NCBI RefSeq assembly: GCF_963678795.1
Contig: NZ_OY787453.1
Coordinates: forward strand, 1,116,001 to 1,180,000
Direction: 5' to 3'
DNA: 64,000 bases
From: an uncultured Methanoregula sp.
GTDB lineage: Archaea; Halobacteriota; Methanomicrobia; Methanomicrobiales; Methanospirillaceae
How positions within the stretch are numbered: the first letter of the stretch is position 1; each line of letters opens with the position of its first letter. The notes below the pieces were generated by a model, which did no database searches, had not been told where the DNA came from, and saw nothing but the letters and a program-made list of their open reading frames with translations. Position numbers and translations under genes: made by a program. This document shows positions 1 through 7,321 of the stretch, piece after piece.

Positions 1-24
1 CGTGACCCGCAGTCGCATCTTGGG

Positions 25-186
25 TCACATGCCGGCCAGGACAAGGAACGCAACAATGAGGGGGAACAGCACCACCCCATGGATCAGCCCAGTCCCCATG
101 CAGCTCACCATCCTCAGGTAAAACCAGTTCTTCCTCCCCGGCATGATGTCCATTCCCATCCCCATGGCGATGAGCTGCCGGCCCAT
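25..186 (-). CDS. Small membrane protein, 53 aa
   Basis: A short open frame begins at an ATG (184-186) preceded by a strong purine-rich ribosome binding site (GAGGGGG, about 6 nt upstream) and ends at TGA (25-27). The first half is Met-rich and polar (MGRQLIAMGMGMDIMPGRKN). The second half contains a hydrophobic stretch (GVVLFPLIVAFLVLAG) that would form one transmembrane helix ending at the C-terminus. I do not recognise a family. The ribosome binding site and the hydrophobic tail are the only arguments that it is real; it could be a chance frame. Confidence 0.4.
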   Translation of the reverse strand: MGRQLIAMGMGMDIMPGRKNWFYLRMVSCMGTGLIHGVVLFPLIVAFLVLAGM

Positions 187-373
187 ACCAACCCCCCCTC
201 GACAATCAAACCCTCCAAAAAGATGACGAAGACCGGAAAATCCTGATAACGTGCTTTTCGGACAGATGTCACAGGCTAAACCAACGGGGGCGGGAAGGAA
301 TTTTTCCTTTTCAGGGTTTCAGAATGTGGCACACCAGGACTGTTGCTACAGTAGTTAAAGAGATGATTGACAT

Positions 374-706
374 ATGTTACGACCAGAAGATGTTGAAACG
401 ATCCTGACGACGTACGACTTATCCGTGTTTCTGAAGGAGATGGTGCAGAAGGATGACCGCGAATTAAAAATTGACATCGATTACGAATCCGGAGAATTAT
501 TTATCAATTGCCCGGGTTTTTCCGAAGGTCTCTCAGTGAAGATAGATCCCTTCGGAGTATGGGTGATCAGCGAAGTGATCTCGCAGGATAATAACGGGAT
601 TTTTACGCAGAGCGGAAACCTCCACAAGACAGAAAAGACCATAACAGTGCTCCGGGCAGTTGCCAGCTGGATCCGGGACCTTGAAGAGAGCACAAGGACA
701 TCCTGA
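374..706 (+). CDS. Hypothetical protein, 110 aa
   Basis: An ATG-started frame coding for a soluble acidic protein of 110 residues with no signal peptide or membrane segment. The pattern is helix (residues 4-27), then beta-rich (KIDIDYESGELFINC, VKIDPFGVWVIS), then a C-terminal helix (TVLRAVASWIRDLEE). I do not recognise the family. It lies directly upstream, on the same strand, of the remnant that resembles the end of a TATA-binding protein (716-2192), but nothing in its own sequence looks like TBP. Codon use fits the surrounding genome. Confidence 0.6.
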   Translation: MLRPEDVETILTTYDLSVFLKEMVQKDDRELKIDIDYESGELFINCPGFSEGLSVKIDPFGVWVISEVISQDNNGIFTQSGNLHKTEKTITVLRAVASWIRDLEESTRTS

Positions 707-871
707 AAAAACCATCACTCGTTTTTGTGAGGGAATATGATGACCCGGTGCAGGAGAGGTTCCTATCAATCGCCTGTACATTCTGGGACTTGGATTACGG
801 GTCAGAGATCCTAAAATTGTCGTTCTTACCTTCTTTTCAGGAAAGCTCACTCTCACTGGAGGCAATAACCT

Positions 872-892
872 CAGTACTTCTCTAAATTTTCT
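872..892 (+). repeat. Left terminal inverted repeat of the ISH3-type element
   Basis: Matches the reverse complement of 2142-2162 at most positions, perfectly over the outer 10 bases. It abuts the target duplication AACCT at 867-871. Confidence 0.88.
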
Positions 893-934
893 TCCATGAA
901 CTTTGGATAGTCATCAACGCTTACCAACCTCCGA

Positions 935-2092
935 TCAACTGAGAGATCGAAGAACAGAAACAACCGTAACGAATTTGAGTTTTCTCCGGAGTCCTTCCCA
1001 AACAAGTAGCCGGAAGAGATCAAACCGGAACAAATCTTCGTCAATCGTTCTCGGCCCACGTTGAACCTTTGAAAAGAACATCCATTGAAGAGTTACCCAG
1101 ATATTCTTGAGGAGGAACGAGATTATCGTCAAGAGATAGCGGAGCACAACATTCCGGGAAGATGTTTTAGCTTTCACGATGTTTCGGATACGGTATGAAG
1201 ATTCGATAGCGAACCGGTTCTTGTAGACCTGGTAGACTCTTCGGGGTTTCCAGTCAATGCCGTATACGACATAACCGAGATTCACATTCCCGAATTTTTT
1301 ATTCCTTCCCTGAAGGTACTGGACATCAATTGCGAGAGTAAGATCAAGAGGTTTACCTGTCCCCATCATCGTGTACTGGGCATACCGGGAATGATTCCCC
1401 CGGAGAATTTTCTTGAGTTCCAGGCCGTATTTTCTCACCGGCACGATATGCGGGATGTTCTCATTCTGGAGAAACGAAAACACTTCGTTCGAGTAGAAAC
1501 CACGATCGAGACAGAGAACGGTGATAGTCACTTTCGCGTTATTGATTATAGCTAGGAATTTCCGAATGTACTCGACCTTTGATACTCCCTTTTTTACCGG
1601 GAAAACTGCAAAGGTCTGCCGTTGACCTTTTGTTGTGATATAGAGCGAAACGTACGAGTAAAATGTCGTTGTTGATTTCTTCATTTTGCTCTTGAGGACG
1701 TAATCTTTGTTCGCTTCGATAATTTCACCATAATACGGATCGTCGGTGAAATCTATGGCAAAATGATACGATTTCCCGGGAACAAGGATCTGACCGTTTG
1801 AGTAAGTGAGGATCTTTGATTGTAATTCCAGAAGTGAATCCAAATTCACCTTCGACAAATGGTATCTGACCGATGTTTCACACGGAACTTTTTCTACGAC
1901 TTTATTGAGGGAATGCACTGATAGTTTGGTCGCTGACATCCCGACGAGTGACTGGATGAGTGTCTTTTGTTTTAGCGTTCCATTGATGGAAATCGTTAGG
2001 TGCCGGTTGATTGCATTCACTGCTATTTCGGAACAATCTTCTGCTCGGATCTCATTCTTTATTCGGCGGGCAATTTGCCGTTTATTGACCAT
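935..2092 (-). CDS. ISH3-family transposase
   Basis: A 385-residue DDE transposase. The first catalytic Asp sits in AIDFTDDPYYGE (about residue 113-123), a hallmark of ISH3-type enzymes. The second is in LCLDRGFYS (about 195), and the Glu in NRFAIESSYR (about 294), followed by a C-terminal basic helix. The reading frame is complete with an ATG start and sits wholly inside the inverted repeats, which argues for a functional gene. It would carry out cut-and-paste transposition with a 5-bp staggered cut, in agreement with the flanking AACCT duplication. Confidence 0.93.
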   Translation of the reverse strand: MVNKRQIARRIKNEIRAEDCSEIAVNAINRHLTISINGTLKQKTLIQSLVGMSATKLSVHSLNKVVEKVPCETSVRYHLSKVNLDSLLELQSKILTYSNGQILVPGKSYHFAIDFTDDPYYGEIIEANKDYVLKSKMKKSTTTFYSYVSLYITTKGQRQTFAVFPVKKGVSKVEYIRKFLAIINNAKVTITVLCLDRGFYSNEVFSFLQNENIPHIVPVRKYGLELKKILRGNHSRYAQYTMMGTGKPLDLTLAIDVQYLQGRNKKFGNVNLGYVVYGIDWKPRRVYQVYKNRFAIESSYRIRNIVKAKTSSRNVVLRYLLTIISFLLKNIWVTLQWMFFSKVQRGPRTIDEDLFRFDLFRLLVWEGLRRKLKFVTVVSVLRSLS

Positions 2093-2141
2093 ATTCGGCG
2101 CCCGCCGTCTATTTAGATCTTACTGTCTTCTTTAGCTGTAA

Positions 2142-2162
2142 CTAAAAATTAGTGAAGTACTG
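2142..2162 (-). repeat. Right terminal inverted repeat of the ISH3-type element
   Basis: Partner of the left repeat at 872-892; followed directly by the second AACCT target copy at 2163-2167. Confidence 0.88.
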
Positions 2163-2304
2163 AACCTTGAAGATATTGAGAAGTGGGCCTGACGTTCCCG
2201 AACAGAAACTCGAAAACGTGGGATTAAAAAAATTACATTCGTAAACGAAATTGTGCAGTCTGGATAACCTGCGAGGGGAAGTAAATGAAATCACCGTAAC
2301 ATGA

Positions 2305-2601
2305 ATTGAAACTGGAACTCCTGAGGGTGACGCACTGGGATTCTCTGAAGATCTCTTCTCCGGCTGGCTGGAGCTGGAAGAGAACCGGCTATGCCTTCAT
2401 TGTATTATATCCCGGGTGAAAAACGAGGCCAATATCCAGCACCTCATCCGCCAGTGGCTGGACGAAGGTTATCACGTAAGTGTTGTGATGCCCCGGCCCA
2501 TCATGCAGCACATCCTTAAAAAATTCCGGTTCGTACCCTCCTTTGAGTTCTTCCCCCATGAGTACTTGGACAACGTGGAGGTCTGGCACTGCCCGGGCTG
2601 A
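2305..2601 (+). pseudogene. Unrecognised coding remnant
   Basis: An open frame runs from a stop at 2302-2304 to TGA at 2599-2601 and reads like protein (SGWLELEENRLCLHC, then IRQWLDEGYHVSVVMPRP, then FFPHEYLDNVEVWHCPG). The only standard start is a GTG at 2416, which has no obvious ribosome binding site and would drop the plausible upstream part. It lies between the IS-disrupted remnant and the broken YciI copy, so the whole stretch 2193-2990 looks like decaying DNA. No family recognised; a short genuine gene from 2416 remains possible. Confidence 0.3.
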
Positions 2602-2693
2602 ATAATTCCGGTGTGCCAACTCCGGTAGTGTTGAGTGCCGCAATTAATGTCCGTTTTTCTCCGGATGTGTTTTTCTGAAATTACTTCCGCCTG

Positions 2694-2945
2694 CTACCCT
2701 GCCAGGAATCCGGATCGCGGGAAATTCCCGGTAAAAAAACCTTTTGGGGGTGTCATATGTCCGGTCTGAAACGGATACAGATCGGGACACCCAATACCTG
2801 CAATGACTGTCGGATCATTATAAAAAATACCAAAGGGCTTCTTCTGCCGAATCCACACGACAGAGAACAATTCCAACCATGCCATCAGGTGCATAGCCAC
2901 GTATAATAATTTTTCCCTGCCGTTGTCGGGAGATAAAGGATTGGA
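2694..2945 (-). pseudogene. Frameshifted YciI-like fragment
   Basis: On the minus strand one frame reads GKIIIRGYAPDGMVGIVLCR and VDSAEEALWYF before a stop. A neighbouring frame continues with YNDPTVIAGIGCPDLYPFQT. Joined, these match the C-terminal two thirds of the intact gene at 4186-4509 (GKVFMDGSSPDGTIGVLIYR, VDSATEARRLF, YSDPAVIAGIGYPELYPLT). The shift falls in a run of T about 90 nt before the end of the homologous part. The N-terminal part is missing because a stop lies just upstream. It is a dead paralogue of the gene 1.4 kb away. Confidence 0.75.
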
Positions 2946-3080
2946 ATTAATTTTTCCTGCCAGCCACTCCGGGAACAATCCTGCCCCGGGGTGGGGGAGA
3001 TGACGGTACCTGCAAATAAACCCAGATCCGGAAAAAAGAGGTAAACGGGGGGATCATGATCCCCGGCGGTTCCCCGGGGA

Positions 3081-3896
3081 TTATACCCTCACACCACTCC
3101 AGATCTGGGTGGTATTTTTCAGGGCCCTCTTACCTTCAGATGAGTATATCCACCGGCCGGTGAAGGCTTTTGTATCCGCTGACTGTTTAAAGTCGAACGA
3201 TCCGGTATATGTCTCGTTGTTGCTGGTGTCGGACCAGGTACCGGCAAGCCTGTTTCCCTGTGCGATGGCTTTGACTGTACCGTTGCCGTGGTTGTAGGTC
3301 CCGGTCACGGATGAACCGGCCTGGGTCAGGGTAAGAATCTCATTGAATTGTTCGTTATCCGCGGGAGTATATCCCGTATTCCAGGTTCCGGACCACTCCA
3401 TGGGCGGGATAACTGCCCTGATACCGTTCCAGATCCTTGTGGTATTTTCAAGGGCAGCAACTCCTTCCGATGCGGGAGCCCATGTGCCGGTGAACGAGTT
3501 TGTGTCCTCTGACATTACCAACCTGAACACCCCTGTCTCGTTACCGAAGCCGGGGCGGTCGTTCCAGGTGCCGGTAATTGTGTTTCCCTGCACGGTACTA
3601 TTGAATGTACCGTTGTTCTGGATCCCGGTAACGGATGAACCGGTCTGGATAAGGACGAGTGTCCCGCCGATCAGTTGAGATCCTGATTTAAACGATGTAT
3701 TCCATGTTCCGGACCATGGTGCGGATGTGGATGCAGTCGCGGTTGTTGCCGCTGCTGCCGGGGCAGATGGCACCGGGGTAACCGTTGTGGCAGCGGGTAT
3801 TGTTGCCGGTGTGGTACCGGAAGGGCTCGTGCAGCCGGCAGCGATCAGCATGAGACAGACGAAGCCGGCGAGGATAAAGGCAGGTGATTTCTTCAT
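3081..3896 (-). CDS. Lipoprotein with two tandem beta-rich repeats
   Basis: A 271-residue secreted protein. Residues 1-22 form a lipoprotein signal with lipobox LIAAGC, followed by a Thr/Pro/Ala-rich linker to about residue 57, typical of archaeal cell-surface lipoproteins. Two similar domains follow (about 58-160 and 167-270). Each opens with WSGTWNT, has G-S-V-TG and TGTW/AGTWS segments, and closes with an ALENTTRIWNG / ALKNTTQIWSG motif. This suggests an internal duplication of a small beta-barrel or lipocalin-like unit. The protein would be anchored on the outer face of the membrane. Function unknown. The ATG start gives the best signal peptide. Confidence 0.8.
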   Translation of the reverse strand: MKKSPAFILAGFVCLMLIAAGCTSPSGTTPATIPAATTVTPVPSAPAAAATTATASTSAPWSGTWNTSFKSGSQLIGGTLVLIQTGSSVTGIQNNGTFNSTVQGNTITGTWNDRPGFGNETGVFRLVMSEDTNSFTGTWAPASEGVAALENTTRIWNGIRAVIPPMEWSGTWNTGYTPADNEQFNEILTLTQAGSSVTGTYNHGNGTVKAIAQGNRLAGTWSDTSNNETYTGSFDFKQSADTKAFTGRWIYSSEGKRALKNTTQIWSGVRV

Positions 3897-4185
3897 GAAA
3901 CGATCACCTAATCTTCTCTCTGGCCGGTAATAAACCCTGCTGGAATGGATCTGGACGGTTCCGGCACCCCCGGGCTTCTTTTCATCCAGACTGTCCCGTC
4001 ACCCTGTACGCTGGTCTGACCGACTGCGATGCTTGATGGAATCGAGAGGGGATGCGCTTTGTTCCCCGGTGGGGGTGAAGAGCAGATAAACCCGGAACCG
4101 GGAATTTTTCCATCAGGCCCCCGGCCGGGATACGGGAAAACATCCGGCTGAACAGAGCCGGCATCAGAAAATGAAAAGAAAAAGA

Positions 4186-4509
4186 TCAGCTTGCTGCAAG
4201 ATGCCCGATAGTGAGCGGGTAAAGTTCGGGATACCCGATTCCTGCAATGACCGCCGGGTCGGAATAAAAAAGGCGCCGGGCCTCTGTTGCTGAATCCACA
4301 CGATATATGAGAACCCCGATGGTGCCATCAGGAGAACTGCCGTCCATGAAAACTTTTCCCTGTGCAATCATGTCCTTTACATAATCCGTGTGCCGGACCA
4401 TCGTTACCTGCTCTTCCGGAGTCATAGTAGAAAGGAAATCCAGGCGTTTTGGCCGGATCAGAGAAATAAATTCCATGGTGTCGCTCATACTGCTGATTAC
4501 GGTTGTCAT
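4186..4509 (-). CDS. YciI-like (YCII domain) protein
   Basis: A small soluble protein of about 107 residues with the YCII fold pattern: RP-R-FL-TMTPEE near the N-terminus, a His in VRHTDYVKDMI, GKV-MDG-SPDG, a Val-Asp-Ser-Ala-Thr-Glu-Ala-Arg helix start, and DPAVIAGIGYPELYPL near the end. YCII proteins are ferredoxin-like dimers with a conserved His-Asp pair; their enzymatic role in archaea is not known. The start is unsure: a TATA-like CTATAACC lies just upstream of the first ATG, so a leaderless start at the internal ATG (4488, Met-Ser-Asp-Thr) is plausible. A frameshifted paralogue lies at 2694-2945. Confidence 0.75.
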   Translation of the reverse strand: MTTVISSMSDTMEFISLIRPKRLDFLSTMTPEEQVTMVRHTDYVKDMIAQGKVFMDGSSPDGTIGVLIYRVDSATEARRLFYSDPAVIAGIGYPELYPLTIGHLAAS

Positions 4510-4591
4510 CGGTTATAGGTATGGTATAGGCTAATCGTCTGAGTTCCCCGGTAACCCCGGGGAATAATCAAAAGGAAAAATAAAGAAAAGT

Positions 4592-4837
4592 CTAGCGATG
4601 GACGCAGAAGAAGCCGCCGCGGAGGTGATATTTCGTATAGATTTCGCAGCCCGAACAAAAACAGCCGATCATTTTCATGCCCGTGGCCGATGACTGCCCG
4701 CAGGAGCAGAAGAGTTCGTTCGGCTGGTATTTTTCCAGGGAGTGTTTCCTGAAGTTCTGGCAGTTCTTGCAGTACTTCCTGCAGATCGCCCGGTTCTCTT
4801 CAGTATCCTCTACAACAGGTTTGCCGGATTCAAACAT
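4592..4837 (-). CDS. DUF2769-type cysteine-rich protein (copy 1)
   Basis: About 81 residues with a dense cysteine pattern: C-x3-C-x2-C near the N-terminus, then LFCSCG, then GCFCSGC, and a final FFC. The spacing and the closing G-FFC match DUF2769, small methanogen proteins thought to bind metal through cysteine clusters. The start was set at the ATG coding for MFESGKPVVEDTEEN, because this aligns with the paralogue at 6802-7047 and because TATA-like CTATAACC lies about 27 nt upstream. The GTG six codons earlier is less likely. Paralogue and this copy flank the serine-hydrolase gene on the same strand. Confidence 0.75.
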   Translation of the reverse strand: MFESGKPVVEDTEENRAICRKYCKNCQNFRKHSLEKYQPNELFCSCGQSSATGMKMIGCFCSGCEIYTKYHLRGGFFCVHR

Positions 4838-4984
4838 GGTAAAAAAAGTGTGCAATTCCGGGTTATAGATCTTTTTATTCGGTTTTCCGGTTTAACAAAC
4901 AAAGAGTCTGGCCGTTTATTCTCCACCTGCCCGGCACCCGGCCTCCCCGGTCCCCCGCCGATCCCCCGGTGCATCTCCGAAAAA

Positions 4985-6562
4985 TCAGGAACCGGTCCTC
5001 ACAAAGTCCGCCTTAATCCACGGGTGGTCTAACATCACAACATGGACGCCCGTGACCGAACCGCTGCTGCCAGAAGTGAACTTCACCGCGGTTCCGGTCC
5101 CCTTCTCGCGGAACGTGTCCCCGTCATAGGGAACAAGTAGATACGGCTCCTCAAGGTGTCCGGCATACAGGCGGAGCCCGCCCGTGTCCGGCTCAACCCG
5201 GATGGTGCCGTAATAGTCCTGCGAGTACGAACCCCGGTAGGTTGTAGCGGGCCGGGAAGGCTGTGCACCCGCAGGTGCGGGTGGGAGCGGTTCGAGGGGA
5301 CCGGAGTCCGAGGCGCCGGGTTTCATTGCAGAGGCAACCCCCGCAGCTATATCGCCATACCAGTCCTTCTGAACCGCCCCGGTAAAGTACAGGTCATCCC
5401 ATCCGCTGTTTACTGCTTTCTTGAGGATATGCCCTCCTGGGAAACCGTTCGTCAGGACAACAATTGCCATCTTCTCTTCAGGATACAGGGTGATGTATGT
5501 GGAGACTCCGCTTGTCAGGTCGCCGCCGTGTTCAACCCGGAGCCTTCCTTTCTCTGCAGCGGTCTCCCCCCCAAGGTCATATGCCGTAATACTGGTGTTC
5601 GTGGTCTTCATGATATTCTGGGGCCGGTGGGTTTCGCGGAGGGCCGCGGCATCAATGATCTGCGTCCCGTCAATACTTCCGTCGTTCAGCTGGAGCCGGG
5701 CGTACCGTGTCATATCCCTGATCGTGGAGCTCACTCCTCCTGCGGGACTGTTTGGGTCATCGTTTAAGAGCGGGCCTGCCACCGGTGTCCCGTTCATCAT
5801 ATCATAGGTATCCACCCGGTCGGCGGCGTTCTCAAAGTCCGCGAACCATGCGCTCGTATTCTTCAGCCCGGCAGGAACGATCACCCTCCTGGTAACAAGG
5901 TCTTCCCATGACATCCCGGCTTTCCTGGCAGCTGCTTCTGCTGCCGAGGTTATGCCGATGTTCGAATAGCCATAGGATGAACGGTAATCCCCGGTGAGTG
6001 GTACCAGGCGGAGCTTGCTGATAATCTCCGAACGGTTGTACCCGAGATCCTGAAGTTCGTCGCCGGCATAGGCAGGAAGTCCCGTCCGGTGCATGAGGAG
6101 GTCCCGGATGGTGACATGGTCGGTTACATAAGGGTCGGAAAGCCGGAAGCCGGGGAATAATGAAACGACCCGGTCATCCCACGAGAGTTCACCCCGGCCC
6201 ACCATGGACGCGATCGATGCCGACGAGAATGTCTTTGATATGGACGCGAGCTGGAAGCGGGTGTCAGGATCGACCGGCTCCCGGGTCGTGATATTTTTCA
6301 CGCCGAAGCACCGGAGGTACACAACCGTATCGTTCTTCACGATGGCAACTGCCATGCCCGGAACACCGCTTCTTTTGAAGCTCTGCTCCGCATAGGCATC
6401 GAACTGTGGGATTACTGCGCTGAGATCCGTTGCCGATGGAGCTCCCGCTGGCGTGTTCACATTGCTGACTTCAACCGGTTTGCCAGCGGGGGACGATACA
6501 CAGCCGCCAATGAGAACGATGCAGATGAGTCCTGCGATAATGAATGGTGCGGGATGTTTCAG
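4985..6562 (-). CDS. Beta-lactamase-family serine hydrolase, lipoprotein
   Basis: A class C beta-lactamase/DD-peptidase-like protein of about 525 residues. It carries the catalytic SxxK tetrad in QLASISKTFSSA, the Tyr motif YGYSNIG, and an HGG motif (VEHGGDL), and ends with a beta-rich C-terminal domain. The usual first start codon, a GTG at 6458-6460, would leave out an in-frame lipoprotein signal: LKHPAPFIIAGLICIVLIGG followed by Cys. A ribosome binding site AAAGGAG precedes this region, and the only codons at proper spacing are ATT (6563-6565) and CTG (6560-6562). I therefore infer a non-ATG start and an externally anchored enzyme. Archaea lack murein, so the substrate is probably another ester or peptide. 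Flanked by two DUF2769 genes. Confidence 0.85.
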   Translation of the reverse strand: MKHPAPFIIAGLICIVLIGGCVSSPAGKPVEVSNVNTPAGAPSATDLSAVIPQFDAYAEQSFKRSGVPGMAVAIVKNDTVVYLRCFGVKNITTREPVDPDTRFQLASISKTFSSASIASMVGRGELSWDDRVVSLFPGFRLSDPYVTDHVTIRDLLMHRTGLPAYAGDELQDLGYNRSEIISKLRLVPLTGDYRSSYGYSNIGITSAAEAAARKAGMSWEDLVTRRVIVPAGLKNTSAWFADFENAADRVDTYDMMNGTPVAGPLLNDDPNSPAGGVSSTIRDMTRYARLQLNDGSIDGTQIIDAAALRETHRPQNIMKTTNTSITAYDLGGETAAEKGRLRVEHGGDLTSGVSTYITLYPEEKMAIVVLTNGFPGGHILKKAVNSGWDDLYFTGAVQKDWYGDIAAGVASAMKPGASDSGPLEPLPPAPAGAQPSRPATTYRGSYSQDYYGTIRVEPDTGGLRLYAGHLEEPYLLVPYDGDTFREKGTGTAVKFTSGSSGSVTGVHVVMLDHPWIKADFVRTGS

Positions 6563-6801
6563 AATACTACCAGCTCCTTTGTGTATGAATGATACGATAT
6601 CGTTTCCGGCATTTCTTTCTTGTGCTCCCGCCGGCTCATGCCTGCAACAATACCGGCTATGCCGGTACCGGCGGAAATAGAAATCCCCCGGGTGCAGGAC
6701 CGGTTATCAGATCCGGGAAGAAACCTTCCGGTCTCTTTGATTACAAAGTCACCCGGGTACCTTACGGAAAGCCTGGCGGGTAATCCGCAGGAAAAAATGA
6801 G

Positions 6802-7047
6802 TTAATGCCCGACGCAGAAGAACCCGACACGGAGATGGTGCTTCAAAAAGAGCTCGCAGCCTACACAGAAACACCGGATCTCTTTCTTAGTCGGGGAAGT
6901 GGAATTTCCGCATGCACAGAACAGTTCGTCCGGCTGGTATTTTTCAAGGGAATGTGCCTTGTAGTTCGGGCATATTTTGCAGTACTTCCTGCAGATCTGC
7001 CTGTTCTCTTCGGTATCCTCCACAGTATTTTTTGCTGGATTTATCAT
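6802..7047 (-). CDS. DUF2769-type cysteine-rich protein (copy 2)
   Basis: An 81-residue paralogue of the protein at 4592-4837, sharing VEDTEENR-ICRKYCK-C, HSLEKYQP-ELFC-CG, C-C-GCE and HHLRVGFFC. Nine cysteines are in equivalent positions, which supports metal binding. Start ATG at 7045-7047. A TATA-like TCTATAAAAAACC lies about 38 nt upstream, giving a short leader. It is transcribed toward the serine-hydrolase lipoprotein gene. Function unknown. Confidence 0.78.
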   Translation of the reverse strand: MINPAKNTVEDTEENRQICRKYCKICPNYKAHSLEKYQPDELFCACGNSTSPTKKEIRCFCVGCELFLKHHLRVGFFCVGH

Positions 7048-7276
7048 GATGAATGATGTGTGCGATGATGGATAATAGGTTTTTTATAGATTTTTCACGA
7101 GCGGAAAAATGACGGGATGTATCCCATATCCCCGCACATTTTATCCCGGCCACCTTTCCCGGAAGGAATTCTCAATATCCCCCGGCTGATGAGTTCAGCA
7201 GGATTGCCGGCGGGTGGATCTTCGTCCTGAAGGCACCGGTGAAAATATCCAGTATCGGAAACTGGGATCCAAATCG

Positions 7277-7284
7277 TTATATAC
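7277..7284 (+). promoter_or_regulatory. TATA box for the REC-PAS gene
   Basis: TTATATAC lies about 40 nt before the ATG at 7322, fitting an archaeal promoter with transcription starting near 7306 and a short leader. Confidence 0.5.
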
Positions 7285-7321
7285 GGTGCCCGGGATAGGA
7301 TTTCACGGAACGTAACTGGTC

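Larger units (their letters stand above)
872..2162. mobile_element. ISH3-type insertion sequence, 1291 bp, with 5-bp target duplication
   Basis: The ends are imperfect inverted repeats: the left end reads CAGTACTTCTCTAAATTTTC, and the right end, read from the other strand, CAGTACTTCACTAATTTTTA. The element is flanked by identical pentamers AACCT at 867-871 and 2163-2167. A single transposase gene fills it on the minus strand. Length, 5-bp duplication and transposase type fit the ISH3 group of the IS4 superfamily. Intact ends, a clean duplication and an unbroken transposase point to a recent, possibly still active, insertion. Confidence 0.92.
716..2192 (+). pseudogene. TATA-binding-protein-like fragment, interrupted by an IS
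   Basis: Reading 771-871 and then, skipping the insertion and one target duplication, 2168-2192 gives one open frame ending in TGA: Tyr-Ile-Leu-Gly-Leu, then RVRDPKIVVLTFFSGKLTLT, then GGNNLEDIEKW. This is the pattern of the second half of the archaeal TBP repeat (PGLVYRM-PK-VVLIF-SGK-V-TG-K-EED). Just upstream in another frame, REYDDPVQERF (about 733-765) fits the preceding TBP segment (EY-PE-FPGL), so a frameshift before 771 is likely. No full TBP repeat is present. The assignment is by eye from motif spacing; it is either a decayed TBP paralogue or a partial duplication. Confidence 0.45.

Noticed and set aside
5156..5767. A 203-codon plus-strand frame opposite the serine hydrolase
   Set aside because: Shadow of a conserved coding frame with no motif or start signal.
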